Part shown: piece after piece, positions 7,381 through 14,871 of the stretch
How positions within the stretch are numbered: the first letter of the stretch is position 1
Layout of the letters: each line of letters opens with the position of its first letter
Assembly (NCBI GenBank): GCA_035499555.1
Contig: DATJYO010000047.1
Location: 1-64,000 of the forward strand
DNA length: 64,000 nt
Reading direction: 5' to 3'
Origin: Bog-159 sp035499555
GTDB taxonomy: Bacteria; Acidobacteriota; Terriglobia; Bryobacterales; Bryobacteraceae
The notes under the pieces: generated by a model
Seen by the model: the letters and a program-made list of their open reading frames with translations, nothing else
Database searches by the model: none
What the model was told of the DNA's origin: nothing
Position numbers and translations under genes: made by a program

Positions 7381-8805
7381 ACGGACACAGCCAATACCAT
7401 CGTAGCGGCCGATCTCCAGGCGGCGCTGTCTGCCCAGAGAGCGGCTTTCACGCATCGCGCGCCGGACGAACGCAAGCGGGCGGAATCTCTGCGCGCCCTG
7501 ATGCGGGCTCTCCGCGCGCGCCGCGAAGAGTTCGTCTCCGCCATCTCCGAAGACTTCGGCGGCCGCGCCCGCGAAGAGACGCTGCTGCTGGAGGTTTTTC
7601 CCCTGGTGGATACCATCCGCCACACCCTGCGCCACCTCTCGGAATGGATGCGGCCGCGGCCCGCCGCGGCCGGTTGGCAGTTCCTGCCCGGGAGCGCCCG
7701 CGTGGTGTACCAGCCGCTGGGTGTCGTCGGCATCATCGGCGCCTGGAACTATCCGCTGCTGTTGACCCTGTCTCCCCTGGCCGGCGCCCTGGCCGCCGGC
7801 AATCACGTCATGCTCAAACCGCCGGAGTTGACGCCGCGCACCGCGGACCTGGTCGCGCGCCTCATCGCCGATCTGTTCCCCAGTGATTACGTGACCGTGG
7901 TGACCGGCGGGCCGGAAACCGGAGCCGCGTTCGCCGCCCTCCCCTTCGATCACCTGCTCTTCACCGGATCCACGCGCGTCGGCAAGCTGGTCATGCGCTC
8001 CGCCAGTGAACACCTGACTCCCGTAACCCTGGAACTGGGCGGCAAGTCGCCCGTCCTGCTGCATCCCGATTTTCCGGCGAAAACCGCCGCCCGGCGCATC
8101 ATGGCGGGCAAGCTCTATAATGCCGGCCAGACCTGCATCGCGCCGGACTATGTCCTGGTGGATGCCGCCGCCCGCGAGGAGTTCGCGCGCCTCGCCGCCG
8201 ACGCCGTCGCCTCCTCCTACCCGAAGCTGGTCGATAATCCGGATTTTACCCGCATCATCAACCGCAGCCACTATCAGCGGTTGCGCGGCTTGGTGCAAGA
8301 TGCGGTGCTGAAGGGCGCCGGCATGCTGGAGATCAACCCGGCGCATGAGACCTGCAACGAGCAGAATCGCGTATTCCCGCCCACCCTTCTCTGGGACCTC
8401 AAGGAGGATATGGCCGTCCTGCGCGAGGAGATCTTCGGCCCGGTTCTGCCCTTGGTAACGTACCGCTCGCTCGACGAGGCCATCGCCTATATCAACGCGG
8501 GTCCCCGGCCGTTGGCCCTTTACTACTTCGATTACAGTTCGCAGCGTGTCGATAAGGTCCTCGCCGAAACCGTATCCGGCGGCGTGACCTTGAACGACAC
8601 CATCCTGCACATCGCGCAGAACGATCTGCCGTTCGGCGGCGTCGGCCCCAGCGGCATGGGATCCTATCACGGCTACGACGGCTTTCTCACCTTCTCGAAG
8701 AAGAAAGGCGTGTTCGCGCAGAGCCGTTTCACCACCCTGGGTCTGCTGCGTCCGCCCTATGGAGAGCTGGCGCGGCGCGTGATCGGTTTCCTGATCGGCG
8801 GCTGA
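7381..8805 (+). CDS. Coniferyl-aldehyde-type dehydrogenase, no canonical start codon
   Basis: About 474-aa NAD(P)-dependent aldehyde dehydrogenase resembling coniferyl aldehyde dehydrogenase. Motifs: IIGAWNYP, the FTGSTRVGK cofactor loop, ELGGKSP with catalytic Glu218 and GQTCIAPDY with catalytic Cys252. Protein-like family sequence (DTANTIVAADLQAALSAQRAAF) extends 40 codons upstream of the first ATG at 7501. An in-frame TGA lies at 7375 and no ATG, GTG or TTG lies between. The most economical start is ACG at 7381, one base from ATG, behind a TATAAT box. Starting at 7501 would cut the first helices. It may use ACG, be a decayed or corrected start, or hold a sequencing error. Confidence 0.85.
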   Translation, partial: TDTANTIVAADLQAALSAQRAAFTHRAPDERKRAESLRALMRALRARREEFVSAISEDFGGRAREETLLLEVFPLVDTIRHTLRHLSEWMRPRPAAAGWQFLPGSARVVYQPLGVVGIIGAWNYPLLLTLSPLAGALAAGNHVMLKPPELTPRTADLVARLIADLFPSDYVTVVTGGPETGAAFAALPFDHLLFTGSTRVGKLVMRSASEHLTPVTLELGGKSPVLLHPDFPAKTAARRIMAGKLYNAGQTCIAPDYVLVDAAAREEFARLAADAVASSYPKLVDNPDFTRIINRSHYQRLRGLVQDAVLKGAGMLEINPAHETCNEQNRVFPPTLLWDLKEDMAVLREEIFGPVLPLVTYRSLDEAIAYINAGPRPLALYYFDYSSQRVDKVLAETVSGGVTLNDTILHIAQNDLPFGGVGPSGMGSYHGYDGFLTFSKKKGVFAQSRFTTLGLLRPPYGELARRVIGFLIGG

Positions 8806-8824
8806 GTCCATCCCGGCTCAGCCG
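8799..8824. terminator. Possible bidirectional terminator hairpin
   Basis: CGGCTGAG and CTCAGCCG form an 8-bp perfect stem with a 10-nt loop. It spans the stop codons of the convergent aldehyde dehydrogenase and FkbM genes. No T-run follows on either strand, so intrinsic termination would be weak. Confidence 0.35.
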
Positions 8825-9654
8825 GGCCTGGTCCCGTGGACGTGGTATGGCACGTAGTAGCGCGGATCTTCCCGCATCGCGATCTCGAATCCCGCGGCGG
8901 CCAGAAACTGCCTCACGAAATCAAGCGTGCGGAAGTGCGGGCCCTCTCCCCGCGCCGCCCGGAAATCGTGGGCCGCGATGGTGACGTGCCGCGTCCGCGC
9001 CAGCGCCAGTTCGCACCCGGGCAGCGCCAGCCGCTCCGCGCCTTCGATGTTCATCTTCAGGTAATCGATCCGCCCGATGCCGTGTTCCGCCGCCAGGTCG
9101 TCGAAGCGTACGCCTTGGACCGGGTGACTCGTTGCCGTTGCGTCTCCACCGCGGACATAGTTCGATTCCCACACCGGCAGCGTCTCGATCTGCAGGTCCG
9201 CGGTCCGGTCCATGCAGGCGTAATTGAGCCGCGTGACATTCGTCAGGCGATTCAGTTCGCATAGCTTGCCCAACACCGCGAACGATACCGGATGCGGCTC
9301 GATGGCCCACACCCGGCCGGCCGGCCTCACCGCCCGCGAAAATGCGTAGACATCCTCGCCGCGCCCGGCGCCGATATCCACGATCGTATCCCCGGATCGC
9401 GGCTTGTAGACGTGAAACCAGTAATCGTCCGCATCGCGCAGATACTTGGCCGCCTGTCCGGCCCAGCGCTGCCAGTCGGGCGCGGCGGTGCGGAACATGT
9501 CCGGGTCCGGGAAGTAATCCGACGCCACCCGCCGCACCCACATGCCGTCCCACAGAATCTCGACATCCACGCCTGGCAGGGCCGCCCGCGCGATCTCCGT
9601 GGCCCGGCGGGCCAGCGTGTTCCGGTCCTCGCCGGGAAGCTCAGTGACCCACAT
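8818..9654 (-). CDS. FkbM-family SAM-dependent methyltransferase
   Basis: 278-aa class I methyltransferase. The SAM-binding loop reads VDIGAGRGEDVYAFSR near residue 112, and YLKMNIEGAE is the FkbM signature. FkbM enzymes O-methylate sugars or polyketides and are frequent in surface-glycan clusters. The ATG overlaps the last 14 bases of the upstream glycosyltransferase, so the two are co-transcribed and likely act on one glycan. Confidence 0.88.
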   Translation of the reverse strand: MWVTELPGEDRNTLARRATEIARAALPGVDVEILWDGMWVRRVASDYFPDPDMFRTAAPDWQRWAGQAAKYLRDADDYWFHVYKPRSGDTIVDIGAGRGEDVYAFSRAVRPAGRVWAIEPHPVSFAVLGKLCELNRLTNVTRLNYACMDRTADLQIETLPVWESNYVRGGDATATSHPVQGVRFDDLAAEHGIGRIDYLKMNIEGAERLALPGCELALARTRHVTIAAHDFRAARGEGPHFRTLDFVRQFLAAAGFEIAMREDPRYYVPYHVHGTRPG

Positions 9655-10927
9655 GCAGATTCGCCCGCTTCACCCGCAACGCCAGCAGCCGGCGCCGCTC
9701 GTCCGAGAGTGCCGCCCGTCCCTTCGGCGCAGGTAAGGTCGTCCGCCGCCGGGGGCTCGCCACCACCCGCGCCAGGTACTCCTCAAACGGTCCGGCGCTC
9801 AGGTTCCGCGCATACTCGAGCGCCTGGCACCGCGATCGCGCCGACAGCTCATCGTAATGTCCGCGATCCGTCAGCAGACGCTCCAGGACCGCGGCCCACG
9901 GTCTCACATCCTGCGCCGGGATATCCACGGCCGGCACCATCAGTTCGTCCACCGCCGGCCGGTAGTGCGTCACCGGATTTACCGGCAACAGGTAGTCCAT
10001 GCCAAGCATGGCTTCCGCCAATCCGCCGACCGCGCCGGCCATAACCGGAACGCCGCGCGACAGGGCTTCCAGGATCACGCGCGACCGTGCCTCCGCCCAC
10101 AACGACGGCACCAGCATCACGCGCGACTGCCGCAGCAGGCCGTCGATATCGTCGAAGGGCGCGAGCACGGAAATATTGGGCAGGCGCCGCAAGGCGACGA
10201 AATCCGCCGCCGTGGTGCCCCAGGTCGGCACCGCCGCGAACTCCACGGCGGGGAAGCGCTCCGCCAGCGCCAGGAAGATCGCGATCCCTTTCACGGCGCA
10301 CGGATTCACCATGCTGACGAACCGGTTTTCGAAGCTGCCCAGCGCCGGATGGCCGCCCGGATCGAGCAGCGAAATGGGCACGTGGACGGCTTCCACCCCG
10401 CCCCATCGCCGCGTGTACTGCGCCACGTACTCGCTGACCGCCACCACGCCGTCCGCCTGGCGCAACACTTCCGTGTGGAACGCGCTGGGCAGTCCGCTGT
10501 CCGGCCCGAACGGCAGGGCCACCGTCGCCCGCACCAGGTAAACCACGCGCGCCCGTGGCGAACGCAGCGCGATGTCCAGCATCAGGTGCGCGGGATCGTC
10601 GGTCGAGGTTACGATCGCGTCCGGATCGAATCCCGCTATCTCCGCCGCAAAGTAAGCCCGCAGGCTGGGGGCCCGGGTCAGGATGCGCACCTCTACGCCG
10701 TGCATCCGGAATTCTATGCGCGGGCCCGCCGCGTCGAGCGGGATGCCCCGTGCCGCCAGTTCCCGCGCCAGGCTCTGGTGCGCCTTCTCGCCGAAGGTCT
10801 CCACCCGCGCTACCACGCGTACGGCGTGTCCCCGCGCCGCCAGGGCTTCCATCAACAGGCGGTTGGACTTGTCTCCCCCGCCGTACGACGGAAAGTAGAG
10901 CGAATTATGGGCCAACAGAATGCGCAA
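9641..10927 (-). CDS. GT4-family glycosyltransferase
   Basis: 428-aa GT-B glycosyltransferase. The N-terminus MRILLAHNSLYFPSYGGGDKSNRLLMEAL is the usual acceptor-domain start with a glycine loop. The C-terminal half has the family 4 donor region (MLVPSLWAEARSRVILEALSRGVPVMAG), including the E-x7-E-type motif. It transfers sugars from nucleotide donors, probably onto a cell-surface glycan or glycolipid. It lies 3 bp after the aldo/keto reductase and overlaps the FkbM methyltransferase. Confidence 0.9.
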   Translation of the reverse strand: MRILLAHNSLYFPSYGGGDKSNRLLMEALAARGHAVRVVARVETFGEKAHQSLARELAARGIPLDAAGPRIEFRMHGVEVRILTRAPSLRAYFAAEIAGFDPDAIVTSTDDPAHLMLDIALRSPRARVVYLVRATVALPFGPDSGLPSAFHTEVLRQADGVVAVSEYVAQYTRRWGGVEAVHVPISLLDPGGHPALGSFENRFVSMVNPCAVKGIAIFLALAERFPAVEFAAVPTWGTTAADFVALRRLPNISVLAPFDDIDGLLRQSRVMLVPSLWAEARSRVILEALSRGVPVMAGAVGGLAEAMLGMDYLLPVNPVTHYRPAVDELMVPAVDIPAQDVRPWAAVLERLLTDRGHYDELSARSRCQALEYARNLSAGPFEEYLARVVASPRRRTTLPAPKGRAALSDERRRLLALRVKRANLHVGH

Positions 10928-10930
10928 TTC

Positions 10931-11875
10931 TCATGTTGCCACACGATGCCGGGCGTTCGCCTGCGCCAGGATCGCCTCGATCGCCTCCCGTTCGTCGCGG
11001 CTCATGCGCCAGGCGGCTGCCCCGGCGTTGGATTGCACCTGCGCGGGTGTCTTGGCGCCCGCAATCACCGACGCCACCGCCGGCTGCGCCGCCAGCCACG
11101 ACACCGCCAGTTCCAGCATGGTGTGCCCGTTGCCGGCCGCGTATTCCGCCAACCCCGCGACCAGTTCCAGGTTGGCGTCCGTGAACACCTTGGGACCCCA
11201 GCCGTCCTGCCCCCGGCTGCCCGCCGGCAGCGGCTCGCCCCGCCGGTATTTGCCCGTCAGCAGTCCATTGGCCAGCGGGAAATAGGGAAGGAACGCCAGT
11301 TCGCCGCGCACGCATTCCTCGAGAACGCCGCCCTCCGGCTCGCGGTGAATCAGGCTGTACTGGTTTTGCACGCTCACGAAGCGTGCGCCGCCCGGCGGCG
11401 CCGCTGCCGAGGCCTCCCGGAGCTGATCGGCGGAGAAGTTCGAACAACCGATCTCGCGCACCTTGCCCGCCTTCACCAGTTCATCGAGCGCGCCCAGCGT
11501 GTCCGCTATGGGTACCAGCGGGTCCGGCTGGTGAAGCTGATACAAGTCGATACGATCCGTTCCCAGCCGATGCAGGCTATCCTCCACGGCCCGCCGCACG
11601 TATTCGGGACGCGCGCCGCGCCGCTGCTCGTCCATCTTCATGCCGAACTTGGTGGCGATCAGCACTTCGTTCCGCCGCTGCCCCAGGGCGCGGCCCAGAA
11701 ACTCCTCGCTGGCCCCCGCGCCATAGATGTCCGCGGTGTCGAAGAAGTTGATGCCCGCATCCAGTGCGGCGTTGACCGCCGCCGCGCTGGCCTGCGCATC
11801 GATGCGCCAGCCGAAGTTGTTGCACCCCAGGCCCACCAAAGATACCTCCAACGATCCGATCCGTCGCTTTTCCAC
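10931..11875 (-). CDS. Aldo/keto reductase
   Basis: 314-aa NADPH-dependent aldo/keto reductase of the YhdN/Tas type. Seen are INFFDTADIYGAGASEE with the catalytic Asp and Tyr, LIATKFGMK with the catalytic Lys, and DRIDLYQLHQPDP with the His. Starts at GTG with a strong GGGGAGGAGG tract 4 nt before. First gene of a minus-strand group with the GT4 and FkbM genes; a link to sugar modification is inferred only. Confidence 0.9.
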   Translation of the reverse strand: MEKRRIGSLEVSLVGLGCNNFGWRIDAQASAAAVNAALDAGINFFDTADIYGAGASEEFLGRALGQRRNEVLIATKFGMKMDEQRRGARPEYVRRAVEDSLHRLGTDRIDLYQLHQPDPLVPIADTLGALDELVKAGKVREIGCSNFSADQLREASAAAPPGGARFVSVQNQYSLIHREPEGGVLEECVRGELAFLPYFPLANGLLTGKYRRGEPLPAGSRGQDGWGPKVFTDANLELVAGLAEYAAGNGHTMLELAVSWLAAQPAVASVIAGAKTPAQVQSNAGAAAWRMSRDEREAIEAILAQANARHRVAT

Positions 11876-11904
11876 TTAGCCTCCTCCCCGCTTGGATGGT
11901 TCGC

Positions 11905-11910
11905 TATATT
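11905..11910 (+). promoter_or_regulatory. Candidate -10 box (leaderless) for methyltransferase
   Basis: TATATT lies exactly 6 nt before the ATG at 11917 and no Shine-Dalgarno sequence is present, the layout expected of a leaderless transcript. A similar layout (TACAAT, 6 nt, ATG) occurs at the DsbA-like gene. Confidence 0.35.
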
Positions 11911-11916
11911 GGCTGG

Positions 11917-12651
11917 ATGCAGTGGTTCGAAAACGAGGTGTTCTGGCAGACCTTTTATCCCTATATGTTCGCGGAGCAACGCATGGCTTCCGCGCCGCTG
12001 GAGGTGGATCGCGTTCTGGCGCTCAGCGGCGTTACCCAAGGCCGGGTTCTGGATCTCTGCTGCGGTCCGGCCCGCCATGCCCTGGTGCTGGCGCAAAGGG
12101 GATTCGAGGTGACCGGCGTGGACCGCTCCGACTTCCTGCTCGCCAAGGCCCGCGAGCGTACCGCGGGTACGGGCGTTGAACTGGTCCGCAGCGATATGCG
12201 CGAATTTGTGCGCCCCGCTACGTTCGACCTGGCCCTGAGCCTCTTCACTTCCTTCGGTTATTTCGAATCCCGCGACGACGATCTGGCGGTGTTGCGCAAC
12301 ATCCGCGCCAGCCTGAAAACCGGCGGTGTATTCGTCATCGACGTCATCAGCAAAGAGTACGTCATCGGCCAGGGCGGCGCGACGCGCTGGGAGCAGTGGC
12401 CCGGCGGCGAACTCCACGTCAGCCACTATGACGTGCTGCCCGGCTGGGGCCGGATCCGCGTGCAATGGCTGCTGATCGACGGCGAACGGGCGCGCCATTT
12501 TACGTTCGAGCACAGCCTCTATTCCGGCCTGGAACTGGCGTCGCTACTGGAACGGGCGGGCTTCAGCGGCGTGCGCTTGTGCGGCAACCTGGAGGGCGCG
12601 CCCTACGATGCGGCCGCCACCCGCCTGGTGGCGCGCGCTGTCGCCGCCTAG
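11917..12651 (+). CDS. Class I SAM-dependent methyltransferase
   Basis: 244-aa methyltransferase with SAM motif I VLDLCCGPARHALVLAQRG, motif II-like VTGVDRSDFLLAKAR and motif post-I SDMREFVRPATFDLALSLF. The family has small-molecule substrates and the target is unknown. The second in-frame ATG is preferred because homologous sequence starts near MQWFENEVFW and a TATATT lies 6 nt upstream. It diverges from the aldo/keto reductase operon. Confidence 0.85.
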   Translation: MQWFENEVFWQTFYPYMFAEQRMASAPLEVDRVLALSGVTQGRVLDLCCGPARHALVLAQRGFEVTGVDRSDFLLAKARERTAGTGVELVRSDMREFVRPATFDLALSLFTSFGYFESRDDDLAVLRNIRASLKTGGVFVIDVISKEYVIGQGGATRWEQWPGGELHVSHYDVLPGWGRIRVQWLLIDGERARHFTFEHSLYSGLELASLLERAGFSGVRLCGNLEGAPYDAAATRLVARAVAA

Positions 12652-12796
12652 AGCGCCTTGGTCAAGGACAGCGCAGGGGACCTCGAGGACATAACCCCGA
12701 TTACTCCGCATCTCGGCATTTTGAGGGCCCAAGGGCCAGCGCCCGCGGATGCTGTCGGGCTTCCTCGAAGCTGCCACGCCCGGCGCCGCAACATTC

Positions 12797-12802
12797 TACA
12801 AT
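12797..12802 (+). promoter_or_regulatory. Candidate -10 box before DsbA-like gene
   Basis: TACAAT lies 6 nt upstream of the ATG. AAGGAA between them could serve as a ribosome-binding site only if transcription began further upstream, so either a leaderless mRNA or a distant promoter is used. Confidence 0.35.
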
Positions 12803-12808
12803 AAGGAA

Positions 12809-13729
12809 ATGGTGAAACGCTGTCTGCGCGCCCTGCCCCTCGCCGCCTGCTGCATCCTCGGCGCCGCCCTGCTCTGCGCGCAGGACTGGGAAAAGATGGA
12901 GAACCTGCCCGCCGTGGACATGAGCGGTCTCAGTCCCGCCCAGAAAGCCATCGCCCTCAAACTGCTGCGCCAGCACGAATGCAGTTGCGGCTGCGTCATG
13001 AAGCTGGCCGAGTGCCGCGTCAAGGATCCCAATTGCTACTACAGCAAAGGCATGGCCAAGGTCATCACCGACTCCTTGCGGGCCGGCAAGAATGAAAAGG
13101 AAGCCCTGGCCGACGCCGAAGCCTCCCACTTCGCGCATGCCCCGGTACATAAGGTCCTCGAAGATCCCATCCCCGTGCCTATCGCCGGAGCGCCTATGAC
13201 CGGTCCCGCCGATGCGCCCATTACGCTGGTGGAATTCTCCGATTTTCAATGCCCCTACTGCATGCTGGCTACCCCGCAGTTGCAGGCCGTGCTGAAGGCG
13301 TACCCCAAAGAGGTGCGGCTTATCTTCAAGGAATTCCCGCTGGATATCCACTCGCAGGCCGCCTTTGCCGCCGCGGCCGCCGTCGCCGCCCAGAAGCAGG
13401 GTAAATTCTGGGCCATGCACGACGCGCTGTTCAGCCATCGCACCGATCTGCACCGGCCCGCCATCCTGGCCCTGGCTTCCAGCATCGGGCTCGACATGAA
13501 GCGCTTTGAAACCGATCTCGATTCCGACGAGGTCCGCAAGGTCGTCGCCCACGACGTGGAAGAGGGCTTCAACCTCGGCGTCATGAGCACGCCCACCCTG
13601 TTCATCGATGGGATGCACTTCAACGGCCCTATCCGCCTGGATGTCCTCAAGCCCATCCTGGAAGCCGAGTTGAAACACCCCGCGAGCGCGGCCAAGAGCG
13701 CCGCTGCCCCATCCGGTTCTACCCATTGA
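12809..13729 (+). CDS. DsbA-like thioredoxin-fold oxidoreductase with extra N-terminal Cys domain
   Basis: 306-aa exported protein. Residues 1-23 are a signal peptide (basic KRCLR, hydrophobic core, LLCAQ). An N-terminal segment with CSCGC followed by spaced Cys residues resembles the CcmH/CcdA-associated Cys motifs. The C-terminal two thirds form a DsbA-like thioredoxin domain with active site CPYC (148-151) and the cis-Pro loop MSTPTLFIDG. Probable periplasmic thiol-disulfide exchange. The ATG at 12809 is chosen because the upstream extension has no signal peptide. It is coupled to the HAD gene by a TTGA overlap. Confidence 0.85.
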   Translation: MVKRCLRALPLAACCILGAALLCAQDWEKMENLPAVDMSGLSPAQKAIALKLLRQHECSCGCVMKLAECRVKDPNCYYSKGMAKVITDSLRAGKNEKEALADAEASHFAHAPVHKVLEDPIPVPIAGAPMTGPADAPITLVEFSDFQCPYCMLATPQLQAVLKAYPKEVRLIFKEFPLDIHSQAAFAAAAAVAAQKQGKFWAMHDALFSHRTDLHRPAILALASSIGLDMKRFETDLDSDEVRKVVAHDVEEGFNLGVMSTPTLFIDGMHFNGPIRLDVLKPILEAELKHPASAAKSAAAPSGSTH

Positions 13730-14334
13730 TCAAAACCGTCATCTTCGACCTCGGCAAGGTCCTCATCCCCTTCGATTTCTCGCGCGGATACCGGGAACTG
13801 GAGAAGCTGTGCCCGCACCCGGCCGCCGACATTCCCCACCGGCTGGCCGCCACCGACCTGGTGCATCGCTACGAGACCGGCCTGATCGAGTCGCGCGATT
13901 TCGTCGCCGCCATCAGCCGCGTGCTCGATCTGCGCATCACCTACGAACGCTTCTGCGAAATCTGGAGCTGCGTCTTCCTGCCGCCTACCCTGGTGCCGGA
14001 AAGCCTGCTGGAGGGCATCGCCGCGCGCTATCGCATGCTGGTGCTTTCCAACACCAACGCCATCCACTTCGATATGGTGCGCCAGAACTATCCCCTGCTG
14101 CGCCACTTCGATGATTTCGTGCTGTCCTACGAAGTGAAAGCCATGAAGCCCGCGCCGGCCATTTACCGCGCGGCCATCGCCCGCGCGCATTGCCTGCCGG
14201 AAGAGTGCTTCTACACCGACGACATCGCGGCCTACGTGGATGGCGCCCGCCGCGAGGGTATCGACGCCGTGCAGTTCGTCTCCCGCGAGCAGTTGGAACG
14301 CGACCTGGCCGCCCGCGGCGTGAGCTGGTCGTGA
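13726..14334 (+). CDS. HAD-IA family hydrolase
   Basis: 202-aa haloacid-dehalogenase-superfamily phosphatase. Motif I is VIFDLGKVL with the nucleophile Asp; motif II is LVLSNTNAIHF; Lys with MKPAPAIY is motif III; FYTDDIAAYVDGA is motif IV. Resembles YihX/glucose-1-phosphatase-like enzymes; substrate unknown. It starts at TTG, overlapping the previous TGA, and ends in a GTGA overlap with the YkgJ gene, so three genes form one operon. Confidence 0.87.
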   Translation: MIKTVIFDLGKVLIPFDFSRGYRELEKLCPHPAADIPHRLAATDLVHRYETGLIESRDFVAAISRVLDLRITYERFCEIWSCVFLPPTLVPESLLEGIAARYRMLVLSNTNAIHFDMVRQNYPLLRHFDDFVLSYEVKAMKPAPAIYRAAIARAHCLPEECFYTDDIAAYVDGARREGIDAVQFVSREQLERDLAARGVSWS

Positions 14335-14837
14335 TCACCGACCTGGTGCAGATCAAGCTGCTGGGCGAGAAGAAACGCCCCGAAAACGAGCGCTTCCGCC
14401 GCCACCTGAAAACCCGCGATCACTCCGACCGCATCTTGCGCCGCATCGCCGAAAAGATCGAAGAGCAGATCGATTGCACGGTCTGCGCCAATTGCTGCCG
14501 CCTGGCCAGCGTGAAGATTTCCGGGCGCGATGTGGAGCGCCTGGCACGCTACTTGCGCATCGCCCCGGCCGCCTTCCTGTCGCAATATACCGCCGAGAGC
14601 GAGGCCGAAGGCACGGTCCTCTGCCAGACTGCCGCCGGCGCCTGCGTGTTCCTGGACGGGACCGCCTGCACCGTCTACGACGCGCGTCCGGACGTGTGCC
14701 AGCGCTTCCCGCACCTGGTGCGCGGCAACGGCTCCATCGCCAGCCGCATGTGGCAATTCGTGGATCGCGCCTGCTACTGTCCCATCGTCTACAATGCCTT
14801 GGAGGCATTCAAGGACGAGACCCGCTTCCGGCGATAG
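14331..14837 (+). CDS. YkgJ-family Fe/Zn cysteine-cluster protein
   Basis: 168-aa protein with the family signature CxxCxxCC (CTVCANCC) near residue 48 and later Cys residues (CVFLDGTACTVYDARPDVCQRFP). The family is annotated as a metal (Fe or Zn) cluster protein of unknown biochemical role. The GTG start overlaps the stop of the HAD gene; starting further upstream would run inside that gene. Last gene before the protein kinase, 34 bp away. Confidence 0.85.
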   Translation: MITDLVQIKLLGEKKRPENERFRRHLKTRDHSDRILRRIAEKIEEQIDCTVCANCCRLASVKISGRDVERLARYLRIAPAAFLSQYTAESEAEGTVLCQTAAGACVFLDGTACTVYDARPDVCQRFPHLVRGNGSIASRMWQFVDRACYCPIVYNALEAFKDETRFRR

Positions 14838-14871
14838 CGCCCGTCCGCCGGTGTTACAGTAACAATAATCG

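Noticed and set aside
7367..7381. In-frame TGA before the aldehyde dehydrogenase read as selenocysteine
   Set aside because: A TAA lies two codons further upstream, so reading through gains nothing; no SECIS-like hairpin is evident.
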